From contig NZ_QZWD01000005.1 of NCBI RefSeq assembly GCF_003602005.1, positions 124,001 through 188,000 of the forward strand: a stretch of 64,000 nt of DNA. Direction: 5' to 3'. Shown here piece by piece: positions 37,522 through 49,613 of the stretch (position 1 is the stretch's first letter; every line of letters begins with the position of its first letter). The DNA is from Salinisphaera sp. Q1T1-3. Its GTDB lineage: Bacteria; Pseudomonadota; Gammaproteobacteria; Nevskiales; Salinisphaeraceae. The translations under genes were made by a program, and so were the position numbers. The notes under the pieces are model-generated. The model was given only the letters and a program-made list of their open reading frames with translations. It ran no database searches and was not told the DNA's origin.

Positions 37522-38074
37522 CGAGAACGGCGGCACGCATCGCGCGCCGTCGCGGCCGGCAGTCGGGGCACGTTCGTTGCTCGGATACGGTGTGTGTCGT
37601 CGGCGACTTTTTCTCGGCTGTAGATACGGTTTGCAACACGCCAGGCGAACGATCGCGTCGCCGGCGGTGTGGCGGTTCGACGCCTTGGTCTGGCCCATGT
37701 TCGGGAGCCGGGCGACGACGTGTTCATCCATCGGCGGCGACGGTCTGCCGGGCGGCAAGACCGGCTCGCGCAGGGCGGGCGAAACTCCCTCGGATCGATG
37801 AGCCACGTCCGCTTGCGATGGTCCAGCCGCGGGATTGATCGGCCCGCCGCGCCGGGTGTTGCGCACGCTGTTCGATGAGCCGTCGGCGTGCCGGCATCGC
37901 GACCTGCGCTCCGCGTGGCGGCTCGCACGACGGTGCGATGGGAACGGCCTGTCGATATCCGCATTCGCGGTGTGCGACCGCAAACACATGCGGCGCGGCG
38001 TTGCCATCGGCCGACGGTTTGCCCGAAACTGGTCGGCTAATCGTTTGTCCGCGCGGCTCGGCCGCCCAACTGCC
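37522..38074. other. 553-bp gap without a recognised gene
   Basis: Between the oxidoreductase gene and mutL. Frames through it on both strands are Arg-rich shadows without homology signs or ribosome sites. No terminal inverted repeats of the R1-R3 families were found. It may be degraded coding sequence plus the mutL promoter. Confidence 0.4.
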
Positions 38075-39958
38075 ATGGCCATACAACGTCTCGACGATAC
38101 GCTGGTCAGCCAGATCGCCGCCGGCGAGGTTGTCGAGCGCCCGGCTTCCATCGTCAAGGAACTGATGGAGAACGCGCTCGACGCCGGGGCGACGAGTATC
38201 GAGGTCATTGTCGAAGAGGGCGGGTTGCGACGTATCGCGGTCATCGACGACGGCTGCGGTATCGCGGCCAACGAAGTGCCGCTGGCACTGGCGCGACACG
38301 CCACGAGCAAGATCGACAGCCTGTCGGCCCTCGAATCGGTGGGCAGCCTGGGCTTTCGCGGTGAGGCACTGGCCAGTATGGCCTCGGTGGCCGAACTGAC
38401 CTTGACCTCGCGAACCCGCGATGCCCCGCACGCCAGCGAGATCGCGGCGGCCCGCGAGACCGTGGTCCGCCCGGCGGCCGGTGAATACGGCACGCGTGTC
38501 GAGGTGCGTGAACTGTTCGCGCGCATCCCGGCGCGGCGCAAGTTCCTGCGTGCGCCGCCTACCGAGTTCAAGCACGTCCGACAGGCCTTCCAGCAGCTCG
38601 CGCTGTCGCGCTTCGATGTGGCTTTCAAGCTCTCCCACGGCGGCGTGGAGAATGCCGCGCTACCGGTGGCCACGGACGAGGCCGGGGCCAAGCGTCGCGT
38701 GGCCAGCGTGCTCGGCGCGGAATTCGATGACCACGCGGTGGCGGTGGACGAAGCCGCGGCCGGCATGCGGCTGACCGGATGGATCGCCACGCCGGGATTC
38801 TCGCGCGGCCAGGCCGATCGACAATACAGCTACGTCAACAACCGGCCGATTCGGGACAAGGTCTTCAACCATGCGGTGCGGCTGGCGTATCGCGATCTGT
38901 TGCACAATCAGCGCCACCCGGCCTATGCGCTGTATCTGAGCGTAGACCCGCGCCAGGTGGATGTGAACGCGCATCCGGCCAAGGCCGAAGTGCGTTTCCG
39001 ACAATCCCGGCTGGTTCACGACTTCGTCTTTCGCAGTGTCTCGCGGGCACTCGCGGCGGTCGAGGCCAAGCCACACGAGGCCCGGACGGTCGATCTGTCA
39101 CCGAGCCCGGGGTCGGCTGCCGAGTCGCCACGGCCTGCCATGACGCCGCGAGGCTTCGATTTTCGCAGCGAGCGATCCGGCGTGTCCGAGCGGGCTGCCG
39201 CGTATCGATTTCAGGCGCCGGACGATACGCCGGCATCGACCGCGCCCGCGGCTGCCGACCATGCGCCGACAACCCGGGCACCGGGTACGCGTGAGGCGAC
39301 CGACATCGCCCCTGCGGCCGCTGCGTCCCCGTCGGCGGGCGAGGCAGCGTCGTTGCCGGAAACCGACGCGACCCCGGCGCTTGGCTATGCGATCGGCCAG
39401 CTCCACGACATTTATATCCTCGCGCAAAACGCCGAGGGGCTGGTGCTCGTCGACATGCACGCGGCCCACGAACGGGTGCTCTACGAGCAGCTCAAGGCCG
39501 AGTTCTCGGCGGGTACGATTCAGTGCACGCATCTGCTCGTACCCGAGACGCTGTCGCTTTCGGAAAGTGAAGCAGCAACGGTCGAATCGGCCAGCGAAGC
39601 GTTATCGCAGGTCGGCTTCGAGATCACCCAGAGCGGCCCGACCGAGGCGCTGCTGCGCGGCGTGCCGACGCTGATGGCTGATCGCGATTATCTGGCCCTG
39701 GCGCGGGATGTGATCGCTGAGATCGATGACGGCGCGCGCGGGGCCGATACCGTACGGGACGCCCTCGACGATGTTCTGGCCGATATCGGCTGCAAGGCCG
39801 CGGTCAAGGCCGGGCGCCGTCTGACGCTGGACGAGATGAATGCCCTGCTGCGCGACATGGAACACACCGACCGGGCCGGGCACTGCAACCACGGCCGCCC
39901 GAGTTGGGTGAGCGTCGATCGCGCCGGGCTCGATCGATTGTTCATGCGCGGCAAATGA
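38075..39958 (+). CDS. mutL: DNA mismatch repair protein MutL
   Basis: 627 residues. GHKL ATPase N-terminus: AIQRLDDTLVSQIAAGEVVERPASIVKELMENALDAGA with the catalytic Glu, DDGCGI, HATSKI and GFRGEALASMASV (about 5-110). Variable Ala/Pro-rich linker about 345-450, then C-terminal dimerisation domain beginning GYAIGQLHDIYILAQNAEGLVLVDMHAAHER. No DQHA(X)2E(X)4E endonuclease motif (it reads DMHAAHERVLYE), as in methyl-directed gammaproteobacterial MutL. No mutS in the window. Overlaps miaA by 4 bp. Confidence 0.96.
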   Translation: MAIQRLDDTLVSQIAAGEVVERPASIVKELMENALDAGATSIEVIVEEGGLRRIAVIDDGCGIAANEVPLALARHATSKIDSLSALESVGSLGFRGEALASMASVAELTLTSRTRDAPHASEIAAARETVVRPAAGEYGTRVEVRELFARIPARRKFLRAPPTEFKHVRQAFQQLALSRFDVAFKLSHGGVENAALPVATDEAGAKRRVASVLGAEFDDHAVAVDEAAAGMRLTGWIATPGFSRGQADRQYSYVNNRPIRDKVFNHAVRLAYRDLLHNQRHPAYALYLSVDPRQVDVNAHPAKAEVRFRQSRLVHDFVFRSVSRALAAVEAKPHEARTVDLSPSPGSAAESPRPAMTPRGFDFRSERSGVSERAAAYRFQAPDDTPASTAPAAADHAPTTRAPGTREATDIAPAAAASPSAGEAASLPETDATPALGYAIGQLHDIYILAQNAEGLVLVDMHAAHERVLYEQLKAEFSAGTIQCTHLLVPETLSLSESEAATVESASEALSQVGFEITQSGPTEALLRGVPTLMADRDYLALARDVIAEIDDGARGADTVRDALDDVLADIGCKAAVKAGRRLTLDEMNALLRDMEHTDRAGHCNHGRPSWVSVDRAGLDRLFMRGK

Positions 39959-40896
39959 CGGCCAGCGAGGACAACAGGCTGGTGCTGTTGATGGGGCCGA
40001 CGGCCTCCGGCAAGACCGCGCTGGCCATCGATCTGGTCGCGCGCTTGAACGCCGAGATCGTCTCGGTGGACTCGGCCATGGTCTATCGGGACATGGATAT
40101 CGGCACTGCCAAGCCCGATGCCGCCACGCAGGCGATTGCCCCCCACGCGCTCATCGATCTGCGGGATCCGGCCGAGACCTATTCGGCCGCGGAATTCGTG
40201 GCCGATGCCAGGCGCGAGATCGCCCGCATCCGGGCGGCCGGCCGGCTCCCGATTCTGACCGGCGGCACCTCGTTGTATTTCCGTGCCCTGACCGACGGGC
40301 TTTCGGCATTGCCGGGGCGGGACGAGGACGTGCGCGCCCGCCTGTCGGCGGAGGCCGAAACGCTCGGCTGGGCGGCGCTCCATGCCCGGCTGGCCGAGGC
40401 CGATCCGGCGGTGGCGGCGCGTATCCACCCCAACGATGCCCAGCGTATCCAGCGGATGCTGGAGATCATGGCGCTGACCGGAGAGCGCCCGAGCGTGCTG
40501 CATGCCCGCGGTACACAGGGCCTGGCCGGGCAGCGGCTGGTCCGGATGGTGGTCTGTCCGGCGTCGCGTGCAGCGCTGCATGACCGCATCGAGCAGCGTT
40601 TTTCGCAGATGATGAGTGAAGGATTGCTCACAGAGGTTGAAAAACTGCACGCGCGGCCCGACCTCGATCTGTCGCAGCCGTCCATGCGCTCGGTTGGCTA
40701 CCGTCAGCTCTGGCAAGTACTCGATGGTGATCTGTCGCTCGACGACGGTGTCGCCCGCGGGATCATCGCCTCGCGGCAGCTCGCCAAGCGTCAATTGACA
40801 TGGCTGCGTTCACTCGCGGATGCCCACTGGCTGGCGAGTGATGATGACAACAACACCGCGCGCGCCGAGGCGTTAATCATGCGAGCCGGCACGTGA
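39955..40896 (+). CDS. miaA: tRNA dimethylallyltransferase
   Basis: 313 residues. P-loop LMGPTASGKTALAIDL (about 11-26), VSVDSAMVYRDMDIGTAKPD (about 37-56), ILTGGTSLYFRAL, and DAQRIQRMLE. Adds an isoprenoid to A37 of tRNAs reading UNN codons. Start is the ATG overlapping the mutL stop. Conserved order mutL-miaA-hfq-hflX. Confidence 0.96.
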   Translation: MTASEDNRLVLLMGPTASGKTALAIDLVARLNAEIVSVDSAMVYRDMDIGTAKPDAATQAIAPHALIDLRDPAETYSAAEFVADARREIARIRAAGRLPILTGGTSLYFRALTDGLSALPGRDEDVRARLSAEAETLGWAALHARLAEADPAVAARIHPNDAQRIQRMLEIMALTGERPSVLHARGTQGLAGQRLVRMVVCPASRAALHDRIEQRFSQMMSEGLLTEVEKLHARPDLDLSQPSMRSVGYRQLWQVLDGDLSLDDGVARGIIASRQLAKRQLTWLRSLADAHWLASDDDNNTARAEALIMRAGT

Positions 40897-40952
40897 CGGG
40901 CGTGATAACATTCTTAACGATTTATTAAACCCCTTGAGTCGGAGCCCGGTCC

Positions 40953-41207
40953 ATGGCCAAAGGTCAAACATTACAAGAACCATTCCTCAATGCACTGCGC
41001 AAGGAGCGCGTGCCGGTCTCGATATATCTCGTGAACGGTATCAAGCTGCAGGGCCAGATCGAATCTTTCGACCAGTTCGTGGTGCTGTTGCGCAACGCTG
41101 TGAGCCAGATGGTCTACAAGCACGCGATTTCCACCATCGTGCCGTCGCGCAACGTGCGCAGCGAGATACGCGACGAGATGTCGCAGGAGTCCGAGGACGA
41201 TTCGTAA
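40953..41207 (+). CDS. hfq: RNA chaperone Hfq
   Basis: 84 residues, Sm-like hexamer subunit. [34 protein letters not shown] (Sm1) and [22 protein letters not shown] (Sm2, with YKHAIST lining the RNA pore). The C-terminal tail is short (about 15 residues, acidic), compared with the 102-residue E. coli protein. Own AT-rich 56-bp leader after miaA (gataacattcttaacgattta region) that may hold a promoter. Confidence 0.98.
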   Translation: MAKGQTLQEPFLNALRKERVPVSIYLVNGIKLQGQIESFDQFVVLLRNAVSQMVYKHAISTIVPSRNVRSEIRDEMSQESEDDS

Positions 41208-41221
41208 ACGAGTAGCCCAGC

Positions 41222-42559
41222 ATGTTTGAGCGGCCGGCGGTCGGCCAGGGTGCCGTGATCGTTCACATCGGCTTCGGCAACGACGAGTATGCCGAGGCCG
41301 ATCGTGAATTCCGCGAACTGGTCCGATCGGCGGACGCGGATGTGCTTGCGCACATCGGCGGTTCTCGCCGCGTGCCGGATCCGCGTTACTTCATCGGCGG
41401 CGGCAAGGTCGATGAAGTGGCGGCCGCGGTGACCGAGCACGGGGCCGAACTCGTGGTCTTCAACCACGATCTGTCTCCGAGTCAGGAACGCAATCTGGAA
41501 AAACGTCTCCAGGCACGCGTTCTCGATCGCGCCGGTCTCATTCTCGATATCTTTGCGCGTCGGGCGCGCTCGCACGAAGGCAAGCTGCAGGTCGAGCTCG
41601 CCCAGCTGCAGCATCTGGCCACGCGCCTGGTGCGTGGCTGGTCGCACCTGGAGCGACAAAAAGGCGGTATCGGCCTGCGCGGCCCGGGTGAGTCCCAGCT
41701 GGAGACCGACCGCCGTCTGCTCAATGATCGCATCAAGATGCTGCGCGACCGGCTCGACAAGGTGCTGGCCCGGCGCGATCAGGGCCGCGCCTCGCGACGT
41801 CGGGCCCGGACCCCGGTGGTCTCGCTCGTCGGCTATACCAACGCCGGTAAATCGACGCTGTTCAACCGCCTGACCGGCGAGGATATCTATTCCGCGGACC
41901 AGTTGTTCGCCACGCTCGATCCCACCTTGCGACGCATGGATGTGCCGGTCGGTGAGCCGTTGATCCTGGCCGACACGGTCGGTTTCATCCGCGATCTCCC
42001 GCATGAACTGGTGGCCGCGTTCCGTGCCACGCTCGAGGAGACGCGCGAGGCTGACGTGCTGGTTCACGTCATCGACGTGGCCGACAAGGAACGACGTGCC
42101 CATGCACGCGAGGTCAACGCCGTACTCGAAGAGATCGGGGCGAGCGAAGTCCCGCAGCTGGAAGTCTTCAACAAGATCGATCAGGTGCCGGGAGAGCAGC
42201 CGCGCGTTGAATATGACGCGCACGGCAAGCCGGTGCGGGTCTATGTCTCGGCGGCCACGGGCGAAGGCCTGGATGCCCTGCGACACGCGCTGGCCGCATT
42301 CTGTCATCCCGATACGATTGCCGGCACGCTGCGTCTGCCGCCGGCTGCCGGCTGGCTCCGGGCCCAGTTGTTCGAGTTGGGTGTGGTCTCCGGCGAGGAC
42401 TACGATACGGCGGGCAACGTGCTGCTCTCGGTCACGCTTTCCCAGGCCGATCTGGAGCGCATCACCGCCCAGGCCGGGCTTTCGGTCGACGCGGTGCTGG
42501 TCGAAAGACGACCGGTGCACATCGACGCAACGGGCATGGCAGAGACGGGCATCGAATGA
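41222..42559 (+). CDS. hflX: GTPase HflX
   Basis: 445 residues. N-terminal HflX domain (GGGKVDEVAAAV, LVVFNHDLSPSQERNLEKRL, VLDRAGLILDIFARRARSHEGKLQVELAQLQ), a helical linker, and the G domain with G1 GYTNAGKSTLF (about 206-216), G3 DTVGFIRDLP and G4 NKID. Ribosome-splitting heat-shock GTPase. Starts 14 bp after hfq; 283 bp with no recognised gene separate it from hflK. Confidence 0.96.
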   Translation: MFERPAVGQGAVIVHIGFGNDEYAEADREFRELVRSADADVLAHIGGSRRVPDPRYFIGGGKVDEVAAAVTEHGAELVVFNHDLSPSQERNLEKRLQARVLDRAGLILDIFARRARSHEGKLQVELAQLQHLATRLVRGWSHLERQKGGIGLRGPGESQLETDRRLLNDRIKMLRDRLDKVLARRDQGRASRRRARTPVVSLVGYTNAGKSTLFNRLTGEDIYSADQLFATLDPTLRRMDVPVGEPLILADTVGFIRDLPHELVAAFRATLEETREADVLVHVIDVADKERRAHAREVNAVLEEIGASEVPQLEVFNKIDQVPGEQPRVEYDAHGKPVRVYVSAATGEGLDALRHALAAFCHPDTIAGTLRLPPAAGWLRAQLFELGVVSGEDYDTAGNVLLSVTLSQADLERITAQAGLSVDAVLVERRPVHIDATGMAETGIE

Positions 42560-42842
42560 ACAAAACGGCCGCGGAAGACCGAGCGGTCGTCACAGGGTTC
42601 GACAGGGTATTGGACGCTCGATAGACTGGCGCCCTGGCCAGCGTATTGCGCTCGGTTTCGGGCGTGATCGGCATCGCGTGTTCCGCGATCGCGGCCGATT
42701 CGCGGATGTGTCGCGCGCTGCCGCGCCACGAATTCATCAACGACGAGTCGCTCGCGTTTTCGGGCGTATCGGCGATGCTTTGCGAACAGGACGGGGGCGA
42801 CCTGCCAAGGTCGTCGATCGACTCGATCAGAGGCTTTTCAGC

Positions 42843-44270
42843 ATGGCGTGGAACGAGCCCGGCAAGGGCAAGGATTCCTGGAGCGGGGGCGGTGGCAACC
42901 GCAACAACGACGGTGGTGGGCCGCCGGATCTGGATCAGATCTGGAAGCGCCTCAAGGCTCGATTCAATTCGGGCAACGGCGGCGGCTCGAACAACAACGG
43001 CGGCGGTGGTAACGGCTCCGGCGGCATCCCGACCGGGCTGATTGCCGGCATCGTCGGTGTGCTGGTGCTTGCATGGCTCGTGGTCGGCGGGTTGTACGTG
43101 GTCCAGCCCGGCGAGAAAGGCGTGGTCCTGCGCTTCGGCGAATATGCCGATACCGCCTCACCCGGCTGGCACTGGCATCTGCCGTACCCGATCGCCTCGG
43201 TCACCAAGGTGGATGTCCAGCAGGTGCGTCGGGTCTCCAATCGCGCTGTGATGCTGACCAAGGACGAGAACATCGTCGACGTGGAGATATCGGCGCAGTA
43301 CCGCATCTCCAATGCGATGAACTACCTGTTCAATCTCCAGGATCCGGATCAGACGGTTCAGCAGGTGTTGCGCTCGGCGGTGCGCGAGATCGTCGGCACC
43401 TCGAACATGAATCAGGTGATTCAGGAAGGCGTACAGGTCAACCAGCTCGAGGATCCGGCGATCGGCAATGTCGATCTCAAGCAGGGAACCGGTCAGCCGA
43501 AGAAGAAGGACGGGCTGAAGGACATCGACCAGAAGCTCGTCGGCCAGATCAAGGAAAAACAGAACGAGTACCCGCAGATCACCGATCGTTCGCGCGCCAA
43601 GCTGCCGTCGAACGTGAAGCAGATCATGCAGTACACGCTGAACAAGTACGACGCCGGCATCGACATCGTTGCGGTCAACGTGCAGTACGCACAGCCGCCG
43701 GAGCAGGTCCAGGGCGCGTTCCAGGAAGCGATCAAGGCCCGCGAGGAAGAAGAGCGTGCCAAGAACATCGCCCGGGCCTACGCCCGTGACGTGGTGGCCC
43801 GCGCCCAGGGCGACAAGGCCCAGATGATCGCCGAGGCCAAGGCTTACAAGTCGCGCAAGATCAACCGCGCGGAAGGCCAGGCCGCCCGTTTTGACGATCT
43901 GCTCACGCAGTATCAGAAGGCACCGGAGGTCACGCGTACCCGTCTGTATCTGGAGACGATGGGCGATGTCCTGTCGGCGTCTCACCTGGTACTCAATGAC
44001 GGCGACGGCAATTCGATGACCTATCTGCCGCTCGACAAGCTGATCGACAAGGCCAGCCGCAAGTCGGCCAATGACGACACGAGTGAATCGTCCGGCCAGG
44101 ACAGCGGCAACGACAGCAGCGGTTCGAGCAGCAGCGGATCCAGCGACGACGGATCCGGCCAGAGCAGCACGAACAGCAACAGCAGTAGCGGCTCGAACGG
44201 CAACAGCCGTTCCAGTGACAGCAACGCCTACGACATCGACGCCCTGCGCAGCCGGAGCCGTAACTCATGA
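42843..44270 (+). CDS. hflK: FtsH protease regulator HflK, with an insertion and Ser-rich tail
   Basis: 475 residues. Gly/Asn-rich N-terminus, GGGPPDLDQIWKRL motif (about 24-37), one membrane helix (about 62-84), then SPFH/band-7 domain (QPGEKGVVLRFGEY, VRRVSNRAVMLTKDENIVDVEISAQYRI, LRSAVREIVG). In place of the short segment after the conserved VG helix it has about 55 extra charged residues at about 198-255 (Lys-rich PKKKDGLKDIDQ). The last 60 residues are Ser/Asp/Asn/Gly-rich. Forms the HflKC cage around FtsH. Start is the ATG of MAWNEPGKGKDSW. Overlaps hflC by 4 bp. Confidence 0.94.
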   Translation: MAWNEPGKGKDSWSGGGGNRNNDGGGPPDLDQIWKRLKARFNSGNGGGSNNNGGGGNGSGGIPTGLIAGIVGVLVLAWLVVGGLYVVQPGEKGVVLRFGEYADTASPGWHWHLPYPIASVTKVDVQQVRRVSNRAVMLTKDENIVDVEISAQYRISNAMNYLFNLQDPDQTVQQVLRSAVREIVGTSNMNQVIQEGVQVNQLEDPAIGNVDLKQGTGQPKKKDGLKDIDQKLVGQIKEKQNEYPQITDRSRAKLPSNVKQIMQYTLNKYDAGIDIVAVNVQYAQPPEQVQGAFQEAIKAREEEERAKNIARAYARDVVARAQGDKAQMIAEAKAYKSRKINRAEGQAARFDDLLTQYQKAPEVTRTRLYLETMGDVLSASHLVLNDGDGNSMTYLPLDKLIDKASRKSANDDTSESSGQDSGNDSSGSSSSGSSDDGSGQSSTNSNSSSGSNGNSRSSDSNAYDIDALRSRSRNS

Positions 44271-45154
44271 ATGCCAAGCAGACCGTGATTCTCGTGGCCG
44301 TGCTGATCGTCGCCGCGCTGGTCTATAGCTCGACCTTCATCGTGACGCCGAAGCAGCGTGTGGTTCTCGTACAGATGGGCGAGATCGTGGGCTCGGACTA
44401 TGAGCCGGGCCTGCACTTCAAGTGGCCTCTCATCCAGACCGTGCATCGATTCGATCGTCGCGTCATGACGCTGACCGGGGATATCGAACGTGTGCTGACG
44501 TCGGAGAACAAGAACCTGTCGGTGGATTATTTCGTCAAGTGGCGAATCGCCGACCCGGTCAAGTACTACCTGGCCACGCACGGCGACGCCGCTCGAGCGC
44601 GTGGATTGCTGACGGAATCGGTCGAAAACGATCTGCTCGCCGAATTCTCCAAGCGCACGATCCGCCAGGCCGTCGGCGACGACCGCAACGAGATCGTCGC
44701 GGCCGTGCAGGTTCAGGTGAGTCAGGCCGCCAAGCAGCTCGGGATTGAGGTCGAGGATGTCCGCATCATGAAACTCGACCTGCCGGACAAGGTCAGCGAC
44801 ACCGTCTATGAGCGGATGCGCTCGGAGCGACAGGAGGTCATCCGGACGCTGCGTGCCCAGGGCGACGCCGCGGCCAAGGAAATTCGATCGGACGCCGATC
44901 GTGAACGCACCGTGGTGCTGGCCAAGGCGTACAACCAGGCTGAGCGGATCAAGGGCCAGGGCGATGCCCAGGCGGCCGGAATCTACGCCAAGGCGTATTC
45001 GCAGGATCCGGATTTCTACAAGTTCTATCGTAGTCTGCAGACCTATCGGGACAGTATCGGTAAGGACGATTTCCTGCTGCTCAAGCCCGATGGCGCACTG
45101 TTCCAGTACTTCAATCCGGCCGTCGCCAAGGGCGCAGGGTCGGGCACGCCCTGA
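44267..45154 (+). CDS. hflC: FtsH protease regulator HflC
   Basis: 295 residues. One N-terminal membrane helix (about 6-25), band-7 domain with FIVTPKQRVVLVQMGEIV, GLHFKWPLIQTVHRFDRRVMTL and NLSVDYFVKWRI, then the helical ERQEVIRTLRAQGDAAAKEIRSDADRERTVVLA region typical of HflC, and DPDFYKFYRSLQTYRDS. Membrane partner of HflK; modulates FtsH proteolysis. Confidence 0.96.
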   Translation: MNAKQTVILVAVLIVAALVYSSTFIVTPKQRVVLVQMGEIVGSDYEPGLHFKWPLIQTVHRFDRRVMTLTGDIERVLTSENKNLSVDYFVKWRIADPVKYYLATHGDAARARGLLTESVENDLLAEFSKRTIRQAVGDDRNEIVAAVQVQVSQAAKQLGIEVEDVRIMKLDLPDKVSDTVYERMRSERQEVIRTLRAQGDAAAKEIRSDADRERTVVLAKAYNQAERIKGQGDAQAAGIYAKAYSQDPDFYKFYRSLQTYRDSIGKDDFLLLKPDGALFQYFNPAVAKGAGSGTP

Positions 45155-45166
45155 TCCTGCGCTGTC

Positions 45167-45358
45167 GTGTGGCTTGATCTCATCCGGGCGCTGGCGCTCG
45201 TGGCGGTAATCGAGGGGCTGGCGCCCTTCGTCGCGCCCGAACGCTGGCGTGCGGCCATGCTGCGACTGGCCGATATGCCGGCCGGCCAGCTTCGCATCGG
45301 CGGCGCAGTGGCCATTGCCATTGGGGTCGTGGTGCTGCAGTTAATCCATCAGTTCTAG
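45167..45358 (+). CDS. DUF2065 small membrane protein
   Basis: 63 residues, GTG start, 12 bp after hflC. Two hydrophobic segments (about 3-21 and 42-60) joined by FVAPERWRAAMLRLADMP, the DUF2065 signature (E-GL-P-xxP-xxWR). Found between hflC and hisZ/purA in many gammaproteobacteria. Function unknown. Confidence 0.88.
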   Translation: MWLDLIRALALVAVIEGLAPFVAPERWRAAMLRLADMPAGQLRIGGAVAIAIGVVVLQLIHQF

Positions 45359-45359
45359 C

Positions 45360-47860
<2,501 letters not shown>

Positions 47861-47940
47861 TTCTCCGGAAACGTGTGCCTGCGCCTGGGCCGCGTCGAGC
47901 GGACGATGGGTGGGGTGCGATTCGATCCAGCGCTTGAGAT

Positions 47941-47954
47941 GATTGTCGACAATC
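47941..47954. promoter_or_regulatory. Purine-regulon palindrome, guaD site 1
   Basis: Perfect 14-bp palindrome GATTGTCGACAATC. The inner TTGTCGACAA fits the TTGTNNACA(A/G) pattern that recurs before other purine genes in this window. An identical copy lies 23 bp downstream, about two helical turns away, which would allow two dimers to bind on one face. Proposed ligand: the GntR/FCD protein at 51986-52723 (inference). Confidence 0.65.
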
Positions 47955-47963
47955 GATAAAACA

Positions 47964-47977
47964 GATTGTCGACAATC
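47964..47977. promoter_or_regulatory. Purine-regulon palindrome, guaD site 2
   Basis: Second exact copy of GATTGTCGACAATC, ending 16 bp before the guaD ATG. Occupancy this close to the start would block transcription or initiation, so a repressor role is likely. Confidence 0.65.
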
Positions 47978-47993
47978 ACAAGCGCCAGCCATC

Positions 47994-49349
47994 ATGGGAT
48001 CAGCCAGTCAGCCGCATGCCGTCCGGGGCACACTCGTCCATTGTCAGCGTGACCCGGACACGGCGGGCGCGAGCCAGGGGCTCGTTGTGCACGAGGACGG
48101 CCTGCTGGTCGCCGCCGATGGCCACATCGTCGATGTCGGCCCGTTCGAGGCCGTGCAGGATCGGCTCGGGCAAGACATACCGATCATCGATCATCGGGGC
48201 TGCCTGATCGTGCCCGGGTTCGTGGATACGCATATCCACTACGCCCAGACGGATATGATCGCGAGCTACGGCGAGCAGCTGCTGACCTGGCTCGAACGCT
48301 ATACGTTTCCGGCGGAGGCAGCGTTCGCGGATCGTGCCGTGGCCGAGGATACGGCTGCTTTCTTTATCGACGAACTGTTGCGTAACGGCACCACTTCGGC
48401 GCTGGTTCTGGGAACGGTGCACGCGCACTCCGCAGAGGCCATATTCGCCGAGGCGGCCCGTCACGGCATGCGCTTGGCAGCGGGCAAGGTATTGATGGAT
48501 CGCAATGCGCCTGCGGCGCTCTGTGACCATCGCGACGAAGGCATGGCCCGGACCCGCGATCTGATCGAACGCTGGCACGGGTACGATCGATTGAGCTATG
48601 CGATCACACCCCGCTTCGCGCCGGCCTGCTCGGCCACACAGCTCACCGCGGCTGGCGCGCTCGCGGCCGCCTATCCGGACACCTATATTCATACCCATCT
48701 GGCCGAGAATCACGACGAGATCGCCTGGGTGGCCGCGCTTTTTCCGGAATCACGCAGCTACTTCGATGTCTACGATCGGGCCGGCCTGGTGCGGGAGCGG
48801 GCGGTCTTTGCGCACTGTCTTCATATGGATGACGTCGATCGTCGTCGGATGACCGAGGCCGGTGCCGTGGCAGTGAACTGTCCCACATCGAACATGTTTC
48901 TCGGCAGCGGCCTGTTCGATTTCGGTGCAGCGCACCGGCACGGCACGACCGTCGGACTGGCGACGGATGTCGGGGCCGGGACTTCTTTTTCGATGCTGAC
49001 AACGGCGACCGCGGCGTATCAGACCGCCCAGCTGACGGGCCAGACGCTGTCACCGGCGCGCATGTTGTATCTGGCCACGCTGGCCGGGGCCGAAGCGCTG
49101 GATGTGGCGGATCGCATCGGCCGCTTGATGCCGGGATACGAGGCGGATTTCGTGGTTCTGGACCCGGCCGCGACGCCCTTGATGGCACGGCGTGCACGCC
49201 ACGCGTCGGATATTGCCGCCCGGCTGTTCATGACCTTCGTTCTGGGCGATGACCGTAGCGTGCTCGAAACCTGGGTTGCCGGTCAGCGGCGTCATCGGCG
49301 CGCGCCGACACATCCGCACGCGCACACGGCTAACCTAAGGAACCGCTGA
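47994..49349 (+). CDS. guaD: Guanine deaminase
   Basis: 451 residues, amidohydrolase superfamily. GCLIVPGFVDTHIHYAQTDMIASYGEQLLTWLERYTFPAE (HxH metal pair) matches the E. coli GuaD start closely as recalled; also LLRNGTTSALVLGTVHAHSAEAIF, KVLMDRNAPAAL, YAITPRFAPACS, HTHLAENHDEI, FAHCLHMDD, NCPTSNMFLGSGLFD and TDVGAGTSFSML (metal Asp). Deaminates guanine to xanthine. No clear ribosome site precedes the ATG. The stop codon (TGA, 49347-49349) and last few codons lie in mobile element R3, so the C-terminal tail (Pro/His/Arg-rich) may be altered. Confidence 0.95.
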   Translation: MGSASQPHAVRGTLVHCQRDPDTAGASQGLVVHEDGLLVAADGHIVDVGPFEAVQDRLGQDIPIIDHRGCLIVPGFVDTHIHYAQTDMIASYGEQLLTWLERYTFPAEAAFADRAVAEDTAAFFIDELLRNGTTSALVLGTVHAHSAEAIFAEAARHGMRLAAGKVLMDRNAPAALCDHRDEGMARTRDLIERWHGYDRLSYAITPRFAPACSATQLTAAGALAAAYPDTYIHTHLAENHDEIAWVAALFPESRSYFDVYDRAGLVRERAVFAHCLHMDDVDRRRMTEAGAVAVNCPTSNMFLGSGLFDFGAAHRHGTTVGLATDVGAGTSFSMLTTATAAYQTAQLTGQTLSPARMLYLATLAGAEALDVADRIGRLMPGYEADFVVLDPAATPLMARRARHASDIAARLFMTFVLGDDRSVLETWVAGQRRHRRAPTHPHAHTANLRNR

Positions 49350-49611
49350 TCTATTCATCCACGGTCGCGTTCGAGTCGCAAAAGGCCACGATACAAGGCG
49401 CATGGCGCCGCGTCATAGCCACTCCATGATCCAGCCATGCAAGGCCGTAGCGCGGCCTTTTGGGCCAAACCGCTTGGCGGCCGGGCTTTTGCGCGCGCCT
49501 GAGCGGCGTTGCCGCTCGCTCATTTGCATTCAGCAAACGGCGCTCGCGGCGTCTTGTCAGACGCGCGCAAAAGACACCGGCGCGACCGTAGATGAATAGA
49601 TCAGAGGTTCC
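49339..49611. mobile_element. R3 repeat, 31-bp terminal inverted repeats
   Basis: 273 bp non-coding element. Ends at 49339-49369 and 49581-49611 are inverted copies with 2 mismatches in 31 (core tgatctattcat). CTAA flanks both sides (49335-49338 and 49612-49615), fitting a 4-bp YTAR target duplication as made by some IS5-family elements (inference). Interior is GC-rich with further dyads but no protein. The left end supplies the guaD stop codon. Confidence 0.8.
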
Positions 49612-49613
49612 CT

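Noticed and set aside
36355-38790. 811-codon minus-strand frame spanning the gap before mutL
   Set aside because: Antisense to three genes, Arg/Ser-rich throughout, without domains; it does not explain the 553-bp gap.
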